Origin: Gemmataceae bacterium
GTDB lineage: Bacteria > Planctomycetota > Planctomycetia > Gemmatales > Gemmataceae
DNA length: 36,234 nucleotides
Assembly (NCBI GenBank): GCA_019748295.1
Contig: JAIEPT010000186.1
Location: 1-36,234, forward strand
Reading direction: 5' to 3'
Positions 23,360-31,834 of the stretch are shown here, one piece after another. Within the stretch, counting starts at the first letter, position 1, and every line of letters begins with the position of its first letter. The notes under the pieces are model-generated. The model was given only the letters and a program-made list of their open reading frames with translations. It did not search any database and was not told the origin of the DNA. The position numbers and the translations under genes are program-made.

Positions 23360-23520
23360 GTCCTTAAGCAGCGAAAAAACAACCGTCGGGGAATCCTGTC
23401 CCCTGGCGAAACGATAACGAAGCAAGGACGAGGCTGGTACGGGATTCGTCCGCCTGGGTTCGACAGCCCCAATACGCGTGGCCTGGGATACGACGGACAC
23501 GACACCAAACGGAGAGATTC

Positions 23521-24018
23521 ATGGCCACACGAACGTCCGCGACTCATGTCGAATTGGCGCACAAGAACGCGCCAGCCGCCGTCGAATTGCTGAACCGTCA
23601 ACTCGCCAATTTGACGGATTTGTTTACCCAGACGAAGTTCGCCCACTGGAATGTCCGCGGGATGCACTTCATCGCCCTGCACAAGCTTTTCGACGAGTTG
23701 GCGGAAAAGGTGGAAGAGGCGATCGACGAGTTCGCGGAACGTGTGACTGCCTTGGGCGGGGTCGCTCGCGGCACCCTTCGCATGGCGGAAGAGTCTTCGG
23801 AACTGGATGAATTCCCGACCGACGATTTCTCAGGCGAAAACGTCGTCGCGGCGTTGGCAGACCGATTCGCCGCAACCGCGAATTCGATGGGCGAACAAAT
23901 CTCGACGCTCGACGAAGACCTTGGCGACTCATGTACGGCCGACATCTTCACGCAGACGGTACGGGATTTGGAACAAGCTCACTACTTCTTGCAGGCTCAC
24001 TCGCGCGATCCGGCTTGA
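23521..24018 (+). CDS. dps: Dps-family DNA-protection ferritin
   Basis: A 165-residue Dps protein: a 12-subunit ferritin that oxidises and stores Fe(II) with peroxide and protects DNA. The ferroxidase ligands are all present with family spacing: His42 (FAHWNVRG), His54 (ALHKLFDE), Asp58, Asp69 and Glu73. The short N-terminus has few lysines, so direct DNA binding may be weak. GGAGAG lies 5 bases before the ATG. It follows the DUF2383-like gene by about 190 bases and is followed by a strong GC hairpin at 24121-24148. Confidence 0.95.
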   Translation: MATRTSATHVELAHKNAPAAVELLNRQLANLTDLFTQTKFAHWNVRGMHFIALHKLFDELAEKVEEAIDEFAERVTALGGVARGTLRMAEESSELDEFPTDDFSGENVVAALADRFAATANSMGEQISTLDEDLGDSCTADIFTQTVRDLEQAHYFLQAHSRDPA

Positions 24019-24120
24019 CGGAAAGGGCCCTCGTGGCGACTGCCGGCGCGGCGGCGTGGAGAAGCCGAACGCCATTCCGCCATCGAAGACAGTCGCCATG
24101 ATTTTTCTGTCCAAGCCTGA

Positions 24121-24148
24121 CGGGGCCGCGGCGAAAGCCGCGGCCCCG
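24121..24148 (+). terminator. GC-rich hairpin with GAAA loop after dps
   Basis: An 12-bp stem, CGGGGCCGCGGC paired with GCCGCGGCCCCG, is closed by a GAAA tetraloop. It is followed by AGTGTTTG rather than a pure U-tract. It lies about 100 bases past the dps stop and is the likely end of that transcript. Confidence 0.65.
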
Positions 24149-24190
24149 AGTGTTTGCGCTTTAAGTCGCCGATTTCTCTCCGCGGCCTCT

Positions 24191-24410
24191 TTACGCCAAC
24201 GGCGTTAGAGCCCACAGCCCAGGGTTGGCGACCGCAGGGAGCCTACCCTGGGTAAAGCGAGAAAAAAGGCCGCCTACCTCAACGGGGTTGTAGCCACCGA
24301 CGCAATACGTTGCTTGAACACCGTTGGGGTACTTTCGCGTTATTGAACCGATGACCCAGGGTAGCCATGCTCGCCCCTGCGCTGTGCGCTGAAACGCCAT
24401 TGGCGTATCG
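24191..24410. repeat. REP-like palindromic element (ACGCCAACGGCGT / CCCAGGGT family)
   Basis: The ends ACGCCAACGGCGTTA (near 24193) and AACGCCATTGGCGTA (near 24393) are similar short palindromes. Inside, CAGCCCAGGGTTGGC and CTACCCTGGGT near 24216-24260 are mirrored by GACCCAGGGTAGCC near 24351. Further palindromes CAACGGGGTTG and CACCGTTGGGGT lie between. This pattern resembles a repeat common in planctomycete and related genomes that is often mis-called as short proteins. It occupies most of the 536-base gap between dps and cheA. No promoter for cheA could be chosen. Confidence 0.7.
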
Positions 24411-24554
24411 AAAATGCTTGATCATTATCGACATGTGAAGCAAACGACTTCGTCATGCGGTTTTCCCCGATTATGCCGTTGCAGATGGCCAACGCTGAGG
24501 TAAGTTGGAAAGCTCCCCAGCACGCGGTCACCTCGCGCGAGATCCACAACGTCT

Positions 24555-26534
24555 GTGCAGAATCCAGGCGAACACCTATCGGCCGAAGATCGGGATGATT
24601 TCGTCGTTGAATGCGGCGAACATTTGGCGACGGCTCAACACCTTCTGCTTGAGTTGGAATCGGCAGATCCTCGAAGCGCCACGCGTGCCGAGCGATGGGA
24701 CGAGTTGTTTCGTGCCTTTCACACGCTAAAAGGCTTGGCCGGGATGGTCGGCCTGCGCGGCGCCGAGCAGGTGGCTCATCGGTTGGAGGCGTACCTCAGC
24801 GGGGTCCGCAAGGGAAACCACGAGCTTACCCCCGCCGGCATTGATTCGCTGCTCGAAGGCGTCGCCTACCTCCGATCCGCCACGGATGCGGTGCGAGGCA
24901 ATGCGTATCCTCCTGATGCGTCGCCAGTCCTCACCTCGCTGAATGCTGGGCTTTCCACAGCCGCAGGTAGTCCGTCAACGTCGCCACCGCCGGCTGCGGA
25001 GATTGCTCGCCCCAATCCGACGGACAAAGCCAAGGCAGCCATTGAGGCGGCCCACGCGAACGGCCGACCGATTTGGCGAGTGGAGTTCGTTCCCTCGAAG
25101 GAACTCGCCGAGCGAGGCGTCAACGTCACGACGGTTCGTGCACGGCTGTCGCAGTTCGGCGATATCGTGCATGCGGAGCCCATGCCGCTTGGAGCCGGGG
25201 GGATTGCGTTTCGCTTCTACGTGGCGGGGCAACCTGAATCCGAGAAGGAACCGCCTGCCGAGGACGGGTTGAAGGTCGAACTGGTTTTGCCGGAGGCCGA
25301 ACCTGCACGCGAGCAGGCGGTCGCTTCGCCGCGGGCGTTTTCGAACGTGGTCCGCGTGGATCTGGCCAGGCTCGACGATTTGATGCGCATGGTAGGCGAC
25401 CTCGTGCTTAGCCGCGCAAAGCTTGAAAACGGGCTGGCCCGTGTTGCTGATCGTCTGCCCACCTCGGAGCGTCGGCGACTCGAGGAGGTCGTCCACGGGT
25501 TCGATCGACAACTCCGCGATTTGCGCGAGGCGGTGATGCGTACCCGTATGGTGGCCGTCCGCGAACTGTTCGCTCGCATGCGGCTTGTCGTTCGCGATCT
25601 GACGCGCGATAGCGGCAAGGCGATCGACCTGGTGACGGTCGGCGATGAGACGGAGATCGACAAGTATCTCGTCGAACGCATGGCCGAACCATTGCTGCAT
25701 CTGGTGCGCAATGCGGTCAGCCACGGCATCGAAACGTCTGCCGAGCGAGCGACCGCGGGGAAGCAGCCGCGCGGTCGAATCGAACTGCGAGCATCCGCCG
25801 CTGCGGGAATCGTCTCGCTCGAAATCAAGGATGATGGCCAGGGCATCGCGGCCGAGGCGGTGCTGGCGAAGGCGCGGCAGCAAGGATTGATCACCGAGTC
25901 GGCCGGATTGGACGCGGGGACCGTGCTCGATCTTCTCTGCACCCCTGGATTTTCGACGCGGGATGAGGCGGATCGCGGGAGCGAACGCGGCGTAGGGATG
26001 GACTCCGTACGGCGAACCGTCGAAGATTTGGGCGGGCGCCTGGCGCTCGACTATCGCGCGGGCGAAGGAACGCGCTTTGTCGTTCAGTTGCCGTTAACTC
26101 TCGTGATTGCGGACGTGCTGACGGTTCAGGTGGCGGGACAAACGTTCGCGATCGCGCAGTCGGCGGTTCGCGAAGTGATCCCGGTGGACCCCGCAACCGT
26201 GACGCGTCTGGAAAACAACGAACTGATCCGCCACCAGGGAAAGGCGCTTCCGCTGGTGCAATTGTGCGACGTTTTCGGATCGCCCCGGCCAAGCGGAGCG
26301 TTCGTCGCGCTCGTGGTGGGCGAAGGGCCGGCTGCCGTTGCTTTTGGGGCGGATCGCGCACTCGGACTGCGAGAAGTGGTGGTTCGCCCGCTCTCGGATC
26401 CGCTGGTGCAAGTCCCCGGACTTGGCGGCGCGACGGAGATGGGGGAGGGTCGCCCGATCTTGATTCTCGATCCGAGCGGGCTCCTGCGACTGTCGCGACG
26501 CCGTGTTCTTCAACCTTCTGCCGTGCGAGGCTGA
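24555..26534 (+). CDS. cheA: Chemotaxis histidine kinase CheA
   Basis: A 659-residue CheA. Residues about 10-110 are the Hpt/P1 domain with phospho-acceptor His56 (FRAFHTLKGLAG). Residues about 170-230 are a P2-like response-regulator docking domain (WRVEFVPSKELAERGVNVTTVRARL). Residues about 265-350 are the P3 dimerisation helices (VRVDLARLDDLMRMVGDLVL). Residues about 355-510 are the ATPase P4: N-box HLVRNAVSHGIE, DDGQGI, GFSTRDE, RGVGMDSVRR. Residues about 515-650 are the CheW-like P5. All catalytic elements are present. It would phosphorylate CheB, the stand-alone regulator and perhaps others in this operon. The start is GTG. No flagellar genes are nearby, so the output could be pili, gliding or gene expression. 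Confidence 0.96.
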   Translation: MQNPGEHLSAEDRDDFVVECGEHLATAQHLLLELESADPRSATRAERWDELFRAFHTLKGLAGMVGLRGAEQVAHRLEAYLSGVRKGNHELTPAGIDSLLEGVAYLRSATDAVRGNAYPPDASPVLTSLNAGLSTAAGSPSTSPPPAAEIARPNPTDKAKAAIEAAHANGRPIWRVEFVPSKELAERGVNVTTVRARLSQFGDIVHAEPMPLGAGGIAFRFYVAGQPESEKEPPAEDGLKVELVLPEAEPAREQAVASPRAFSNVVRVDLARLDDLMRMVGDLVLSRAKLENGLARVADRLPTSERRRLEEVVHGFDRQLRDLREAVMRTRMVAVRELFARMRLVVRDLTRDSGKAIDLVTVGDETEIDKYLVERMAEPLLHLVRNAVSHGIETSAERATAGKQPRGRIELRASAAAGIVSLEIKDDGQGIAAEAVLAKARQQGLITESAGLDAGTVLDLLCTPGFSTRDEADRGSERGVGMDSVRRTVEDLGGRLALDYRAGEGTRFVVQLPLTLVIADVLTVQVAGQTFAIAQSAVREVIPVDPATVTRLENNELIRHQGKALPLVQLCDVFGSPRPSGAFVALVVGEGPAAVAFGADRALGLREVVVRPLSDPLVQVPGLGGATEMGEGRPILILDPSGLLRLSRRRVLQPSAVRG

Positions 26535-26537
26535 GCC

Positions 26538-26972
26538 GTGGCTGCCGATGCGACGACCTATGTGCTTTTCGAACTGGCTGGGACCGCGTATGCGATTCCG
26601 AGCAGCGATGTGCAACGCATGGAGATGGTCGAGGAGATCACGCCCGTGCCCAATGCGCCGGCCTACGTCGAGGGTGGGGTCATCACGCGCGGCAAGGTCG
26701 TGCCGGCCGTCAATCTGCGGATGCGATTCGGATTCGAGCGTGCGGAGTTCACGCTTGCAACGCGCTTGATCGTCGTGGCGCAAGGAAGCCGGCTCGTGGG
26801 GCTGATCGTCGATTCGGCGCGCGAGTTCGTGAAGATTTCCGCCGAGGCGATTCAGCCCCCACCCGAAGCGCTCGCAGGGACCAGCGGCCGCTACGTGCGG
26901 GGAGTCGCCTCCGCGACGGATCGCTTGATTTTGATTTTGGATGTGGCAGGCGTGGTTGACGCCGCCGCTTAG
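26538..26972 (+). CDS. cheW: Chemotaxis coupling protein CheW
   Basis: A 144-residue single-domain CheW that bridges the receptor and CheA. Typical elements are YVLFELAGTAYAIPSSDVQRMEM, the PVPNAPAYVEGGVITRGKVVPAVNLRMRFG segment and VGLIVDSAREFVKI. It starts with GTG 3 bases after the cheA stop. Its TAG stop (26970-26972) coincides with the first bases of a dispersed repeat unit (TTAGGCGAACGGC...) that continues to 27035. The same arrangement is seen at the hybrid kinase stop at 33407. Confidence 0.94.
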   Translation: MAADATTYVLFELAGTAYAIPSSDVQRMEMVEEITPVPNAPAYVEGGVITRGKVVPAVNLRMRFGFERAEFTLATRLIVVAQGSRLVGLIVDSAREFVKISAEAIQPPPEALAGTSGRYVRGVASATDRLILILDVAGVVDAAA

Positions 26973-27035
26973 GCGAACGGCACGAGAATCCTCATGCTCC
27001 CTCTCCCTTTGGGAGAGGGTTGGGGTGAGGGTTCC
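26969..27035. repeat. Dispersed repeat unit beginning at the cheW stop codon
   Basis: TTAGGCGAACGGCACGAGA followed by a hairpin CCCTCTCCC-ttt-GGGAGAGGG and TTGGGGTGAGGGTT. It closely matches 33406-33471 and, inverted, 233-283 and 33509-33558. Here it separates cheW from the receptor gene and reads into the receptor's frame, where it could supply the GTG at 27025. Confidence 0.85.
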
Positions 27036-28950
27036 GCTCGAAATCTTCGGACGCATTTGCCCTCAGATCGCATCCTCCGTCAATGAGACCGCCGCCTCGA
27101 TCGAAGAGGTGAATAGCGGCGCCATTGATTTGCAGACGTCATTGGACCAAACCGGCACAGCGCTCGAGCAAACGGCGGCGACGATCCGTTCCGTGAGCGG
27201 CAGCGCCCAAGAGCGGGCAACGTCTTCAACCGAAGTGCAGTCCAGCATGACGGAGATGGCCGCCTCCGTGAAGGGGGTGAGCGAAGACACGCTCGCTCTG
27301 GCGGCCGCAGTGGAAGAGAGCGCCACGGCCACGGAACAGATCGCGCGTTCCGTTCAGGGCGTTGCCCGCAATGCGGAAGAACTCACCGCCGCGGCCGAAA
27401 GCACCGCGTCCGCCATCAACGAGATGGCCGCTTCGAACGAGGAGATGGCCGCCACGGCCGAAAGTCTGACCGCCGAGGTCGAAGGCGTGGCGGGAAGCGT
27501 GGACCATATCGCTCGCTCGGCAGGCGGAGTGACTCAAAACGCCGAACGCATGAATGAGGCGGCGGCCGCCGCCGCTTCCAGTGCCGCTCAGCTCGATCGT
27601 TCGATTCAGAGCGTGGCCGAAATCGCCCGCCAAGCCAATGAAACGAGCCGCCGCGCGACCCAGGCGGCGGAAGAAGGCGGCAGTGCGGTCCAGAAGTCGA
27701 TCGAAGGGCTCAACCGAGTCCGCGAGGCGATGACCGGCTCGGCCGGCGTGATCCGCGACATGGGCAAACGCACGGGCGAAATCGGCGGCATCGTGAGCAC
27801 CATTCATCTCATTGCCGAACGAACCAATCTTCAATCTTCTATCTCTGAACGCTTCCATCGAAGCCGCCCGCGCTGGCGATGCGGGACGCGGTTTCGCGGT
27901 CGTGGCCGAGGAGATTCGCAATCTCGCCAATCGAGCGGCCCAGGCGACCTCGGAAATCACCGCAATCGTTCAAGGTTTGCAGGAGGCAGTGCAAGAAGCC
28001 GTATCGACCACGGGCGAAGGCGTGAAAGTTGCTGGTGAGAGTGGTAGGCTCGCCGAGGAAGGACTGTCCGGCCTGACCAAGATCCTCAAAGGCGTGCGGG
28101 AAACCACCGATTTCGTGGGTCAAATCACCCGCGCCACGGAAGAACAGCGGGGAGCCAGCCAGCAAGTCGTGACCGCCATGACGACCACGGCGGCGCAGAT
28201 CAAGCAGGTGTCCGTCGCTGCATCGGAGCAGACGACCGCGATTCAGGGCATTGTTCGCGCGACCGCTCAAATGCGAATGATTGCAAGACAGGTCGCGCAA
28301 GCCATGGGAGAACAGGGGCGGGCAAGCAGGGATATCATCAAAGCGGGTCAAGCGACGCGGAATCTGGCGGACCAAGTCCGCAGAGCGACGGCGGAGCAGG
28401 CTACCGGCGCGAATCAATTGTCGCACGCCCTGACCTCGATGCGAAAGACCGCGTCGAGCACCGCGCGTGCCGTGGCGGAACAGGCGAAGGCATCGGATGA
28501 CGTCGCCAAGGAAGCGGATCGGCTCGCACGTTTGACTGCGGAAGTCGCCAAGGCGATGGCTGAACAAGCGGGGACCACCTCGCAAATCACCAAGGCGGTG
28601 GACGGCATGCGCAAGCAAGCGAACCAGATCGCCCAATCCGTCGCCGAACAGAACCGGGCGACGAAGGAGATTTACGCCGGGCCGCCACTGTCGCGGAACA
28701 TGCGAACCGCTTCGCGCATGATCACGAGCAGCACCGCGCGGCTTCCGAAACGATCCTCCAGAGCTTGGAATTGATCCGCGGAATCACCGACCGAAACGCC
28801 CGCGGCGTCGAGCAGTCGCGCCAATCGACCGAAGGTCTGCGGCAACAGGTGCTGGCGATGGCGGAAATCGCTTCCAAGATGGGCCGCGGCAAAATCAAGG
28901 CGGCGGCGCCGCCAAAACCAGGGCGAGGACGCCCGCGAGGCAATCGTTGA
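27025..28950 (+). pseudogene. Soluble methyl-accepting chemotaxis receptor, doubly frameshifted
   Basis: A receptor signalling domain without sensor or membrane segments. The first part, in the frame of GTG 27025, is a long Ala/Glu/Ser coiled coil (SSVNETAASIEEVNSG to [10 protein letters not shown]). At 27825-27838 CAATCTT is exactly duplicated (+7), breaking the frame. The conserved hairpin tip continues in the next frame from 27839 ([21 protein letters not shown]...) to about 28678. There the frame returns, as if one G were missing from GCCGGGCC (28676-28683), and it runs [11 protein letters not shown] to a basic tail ending at 28950. That last stop overlaps the cheR TTG, supporting the reconstruction. 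As read, only a truncated product lacking the kinase-control tip would be made. The 5' end merges with a repeat, so the original start may be lost. Confidence 0.88.
27825..27838 (+). repeat. Exact 7-bp tandem duplication (CAATCTT x2) in the receptor gene
   Basis: CAATCTT at 27825-27831 is repeated at 27832-27838. Removing one copy restores the family sequence [20 protein letters not shown]. With both copies, the product ends about 65 codons later in the wrong frame, at 28038. Confidence 0.95.
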
Positions 28951-29780
28951 ACGCCGATCCCGTCCAACTTCCGTTGCTTCCCTTCGGCACGTTTCTGTTG
29001 CTTCGGGACCTCATTGCGGATCGCTTCGGCGTGTGGTTCGATGAAACCAAGCGCGACATGCTGCACGTGAAGCTCGGCGACCGGCTCGATGACCTGAAAC
29101 TTCGCTCGTTCGTCGATTACTACTACCTGCTCAAGTACGGCTCCGAGGCCGAATGGCCGAAGCTGGCCGAGACGCTGTCGGTTCAGGAGACCTATTTCTG
29201 GCGAGAAATGGACCATGTCCGTGCGTTCGTGGACCTGTTGCTCCCGCAGTTCGTCGCTGCGGGTCATGGACCGATTCGCATCTGGTCGGCGGCGTGCGCC
29301 ACGGGCGAAGAACCGCTGACGCTGGCGATCGCTCTGGAGGAAGCGGGGTGGTTCCGCCGAGCGTCGATTGAAATCGCCGCGACCGACATGAGTGCGGTCG
29401 CCATCGAAAAGGCACGCCGGGGCGTGTATCGCGAGCGGTCTTTTCGGGCGATTCCCCCGGAGCTTCGAGCGAAATACTTCGTCCCCGCCAAAGGAGGTTG
29501 GAGGATCGTCGATACGGTTCATCAGCGAGTAAAGTGGGGGCTCGCCAATCTGACGATTCCAGGCGACTTCGCTCCGCATGCCGCATCGCCGTTCGTCTTT
29601 TGCCGCAACGTGTTCATCTATTTCTCGGGCGCGACGATCTCGAAAATCGTGGCGAGCTTCGCGGAACAAATGCCGAAACCCTCGTATCTCTTCGTCGGCG
29701 CGTCCGAATCGCTGTTGCGGCTGACGAACTTGTTCGAGCTGGAGCGAATCGGCGGCGCCTTCGTGTACGTCAAGAAGTAG
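28947..29780 (+). CDS. cheR: Receptor methyltransferase CheR
   Basis: A 277-residue SAM-dependent methyltransferase that methylates glutamates on the chemoreceptor. Residues about 1-80 are the helical CheR N-domain (LRDLIADRFGVWFDETKRDML). The catalytic domain shows LSVQETYFWRE, the SAM motif WSAACATGEEPLTLAI, ATDMSAVAIEKARRGVY and FCRNVFIYFS. It is intact. The start is TTG at 28947, overlapping the receptor's terminal TGA (TTGA), so translation is coupled to a gene that is frameshifted. Without ribosomes reaching the receptor's true end, cheR expression may be reduced. Confidence 0.93.
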   Translation: MNADPVQLPLLPFGTFLLLRDLIADRFGVWFDETKRDMLHVKLGDRLDDLKLRSFVDYYYLLKYGSEAEWPKLAETLSVQETYFWREMDHVRAFVDLLLPQFVAAGHGPIRIWSAACATGEEPLTLAIALEEAGWFRRASIEIAATDMSAVAIEKARRGVYRERSFRAIPPELRAKYFVPAKGGWRIVDTVHQRVKWGLANLTIPGDFAPHAASPFVFCRNVFIYFSGATISKIVASFAEQMPKPSYLFVGASESLLRLTNLFELERIGGAFVYVKK

Positions 29781-29787
29781 GAGTTGC

Positions 29788-30818
29788 ATGGATCGCGTCG
29801 TTCGAGTGCTGGTTGTGGACGACTCCGCGTTCATTCGCAAAGTCGTCCGGCAAATGCTGTCGCGCAGTCCTTTCATCGAGGTGGTGGGAACCGCGCGCGA
29901 CGGCGAAGAAGCGCTCAAGCAGGTGCAGGAGCTGAAGCCCGACGTCGTCACCCTTGACCTCAATATGCCCCGACTCGACGGGCTTGAATTCCTCAAGCTG
30001 CAGAACGCTTTGCGCCCCGTGCCGGTTGTTCTCTTGAGTATCGCAAGCGAAAGCGGCGAACTCGTGATGAAGGCGTTGACGCCGGTGCGGTGGATATCGT
30101 CCGCAAGCCGACCGCCCTGGCGTCCGATCAAGTGATGCAGGTGGCCGAGGAACTGATCGCGAAAGTCAAAGCGGCGGCATCAGCCCGCGTGCCCCTTCCC
30201 ATCCCCGGCGGCAGCGAAGTTGCTGCAATCAAGCCCAAGCAACGCCTGCGGACGGACGTGCTCGTCGTTGGCGTGTCTACGGGGGGGCCGCAAGCGTTAA
30301 AACACCTTATCCCGCAATTCGGGCTCGATTTCCCGGTGCCGATCGCCGTGGTGCTCCACATGCCGATCGGCCACACGGAACTGTTCGCTCGCAGCTTGGG
30401 AGAGAGTTCGCGTCTGTCCGTTCGAGAAGCGAAGGAAGGAGATCCACTCAGTCCGGGGGTGGTATTGGTCGCCGCGGCGGGTGATCATTTGACCTTCCAG
30501 CGATCCTCCGATCAGGTGGTTCGCGCCCATTTGGGATTACGGCCGCTCGAGACGCTGCACCGGCCTTCGGTCGATGTGATGTTCCGATCAGCGGCAGAGA
30601 CATTCGGCGACCGAACGCTTGGCGTAGTGCTTACGGGGATGGGCTGGGATGGAACGGACGGAGCGGCCTGGGTGAAAGCCCAGGGCGGGCGCATTTTCAC
30701 CGAGGCGGAAGAGTCGTGCGTGGTCTACGGAATGCCGCGCTCCGTGGCGGAGGCGGGTTTGAGCGATGCCAGCGTCCCGCTCTCGCGAATGGCTCAAGCA
30801 ATCATCGAGGCCCTCTGA
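29788..30818 (+). pseudogene. cheB: Receptor methylesterase CheB, frameshifted between domains
   Basis: The receiver domain (residues 1-about 97; acidic Asp11 and Asp12, phospho-acceptor Asp57 in TLDLNMPRLDG) runs open to about 30078. The frame then changes by -1. The product as read ends in a nonsense tail at 30135. The expected continuation (DAGAVDIVRKPTALASDQV...) lies in the next frame and leads to a complete methylesterase domain with catalytic Ser (VGVSTGGPQAL), His (LHMPIGHTELFARSL) and Asp (GMGWDGTDGA), ending at 30818. One extra G after 30078 would give KALDAGAVDIV, the normal family text. The stop overlaps the next ATG by one base. The esterase half could only be made by internal initiation. 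Confidence 0.87.
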
Positions 30819-31186
30819 TGGCGACGATTTTGATTGTGGACGACGCCAACCTTTGCCGGAAAACGTCCCGGCGCATCCTGGAGTCGGCCGGCTATCAGGT
30901 CACGGACGTTGCCGACGGTCTGGCCGCGCTCGAACGCTATGCGCTGGATCGTCCGGACCTCGTTCTTCTCGACATCACCATGGCCGGCATGGGCGGCCTC
31001 GAAGTGCTTGACCAATTGCGTACGATGGATCCTGATGCCCGCATCGTGATGGCGACCGCGGATGTCCAAAGTTCCACACGCGAATTGGCGAAAGCGGGCG
31101 GCGCGGCCGGTTTCGTGGCCAAGCCGTTCGCGGCCGATCATGTCCTTGCAGCAGTGGCCGGGGCGCTGCAAGGGGCGGCTCTATGA
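30818..31186 (+). CDS. Single-domain response regulator (CheY-like)
   Basis: A 122-residue stand-alone receiver. Key residues are all present: Asp8/Asp9 (VDDANLCRK), phospho-acceptor Asp52 (VLLDITMAGMGG), Thr80 (MATADVQ) and Lys102 (FVAKPFAAD). There is no output domain, so it acts by protein contact like CheY. It begins at the last base of the CheB stop (TGATG) and overlaps the CheC-type gene by 4 bases (ATGA). CheA is the obvious phospho-donor and the CheC-type protein its likely phosphatase. Confidence 0.92.
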   Translation: MATILIVDDANLCRKTSRRILESAGYQVTDVADGLAALERYALDRPDLVLLDITMAGMGGLEVLDQLRTMDPDARIVMATADVQSSTRELAKAGGAAGFVAKPFAADHVLAAVAGALQGAAL

Positions 31187-31799
31187 TTCTGTCCGTCGAT
31201 CAAAAGGACGCGATCACGGAACTCGTGAACATCGCGTTTTCCAGAACCGCCGCCTCCTTGTCGGACCTCACGGAAACCGCGTCGAACTGGCTGTTCCGGA
31301 GGTTTCCGCCCATCCGATCAAAGACCTTGAGCGTGCATTAAGCAAATTCGTGCGAGGCGACGTCGCCTCCGTGCACCAAATTTTCGGAGGCCCCGTCGCG
31401 GGGGATGCGTTTCTTCTCTTCGACGTCGAGGGGGCCGCCCAACTGGTTCGTTTGCTCACCGAGGCCGAAGCCCCCGTCGATCGCATGGGCGCTTCCGCGA
31501 AGGAAGTGCTTTCCGAGGTCGGCAACATCCTGCTGAACGCCTGCCTGGGCGTGTTCGGCGATTTGCTTCACGTTCGCTTCACGTTCGCCGTGCCTCGACT
31601 GCATTTGGAATCGCTCAGCTCGATGCTGAAATCGCTCGTCGTCGAGAACGATGAGATTCGGCACGCCATGGTGGTCGGAGCACGCTTCGGCATACGCAAC
31701 ACCAATGTCGTCGGTTGTCTGGTCTTGGTCCTCGGCATCACCCCGCTCGAACGATTCGTGGCGGCGGTCGAACAGTGGGCCGTACCGACGGGAGGTTGA
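31183..31799 (+). pseudogene. CheC-type phosphatase, frameshifted
   Basis: CheC-family proteins remove phosphate from CheY. Both expected active-site helices are visible: DAITELVNIAFSRTAASLSDL (ExxN at residues 13-16) and KEVLSEVGNILLNACLGVFGDLL (a second ExxN), so this would be a two-site CheC. The first helix is in the frame of ATG 31183. Near 31272 the frame changes: ACGGAAACC would need one more G (ACGGGAAACC) to give LTGNRVELAVPEV. As read, translation ends near 31341 after about 52 residues. The rest, to the TGA at 31799, is fully conserved in frame. The gene overlaps the regulator upstream by 4 bases. Confidence 0.85.
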
Positions 31800-31834
31800 T
31801 CGAGCATGCAATCCAGGCAAACAAGGGATCCGAA

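Noticed and set aside
24191..24400. 69-residue protein on the minus strand
   Set aside because: The stretch is a set of palindromes, both strands are open, and there is no ribosome site.
27812..28774. Receptor middle part as an independent gene starting at TTG 27812
   Set aside because: It has no ribosome site, and conserved receptor text continues upstream in the other frame up to the 7-bp duplication.
30070..30095. Programmed ribosomal frameshift in cheB
   Set aside because: I see no slippery heptamer or obvious stimulatory hairpin at the site; a missing G explains it more simply.
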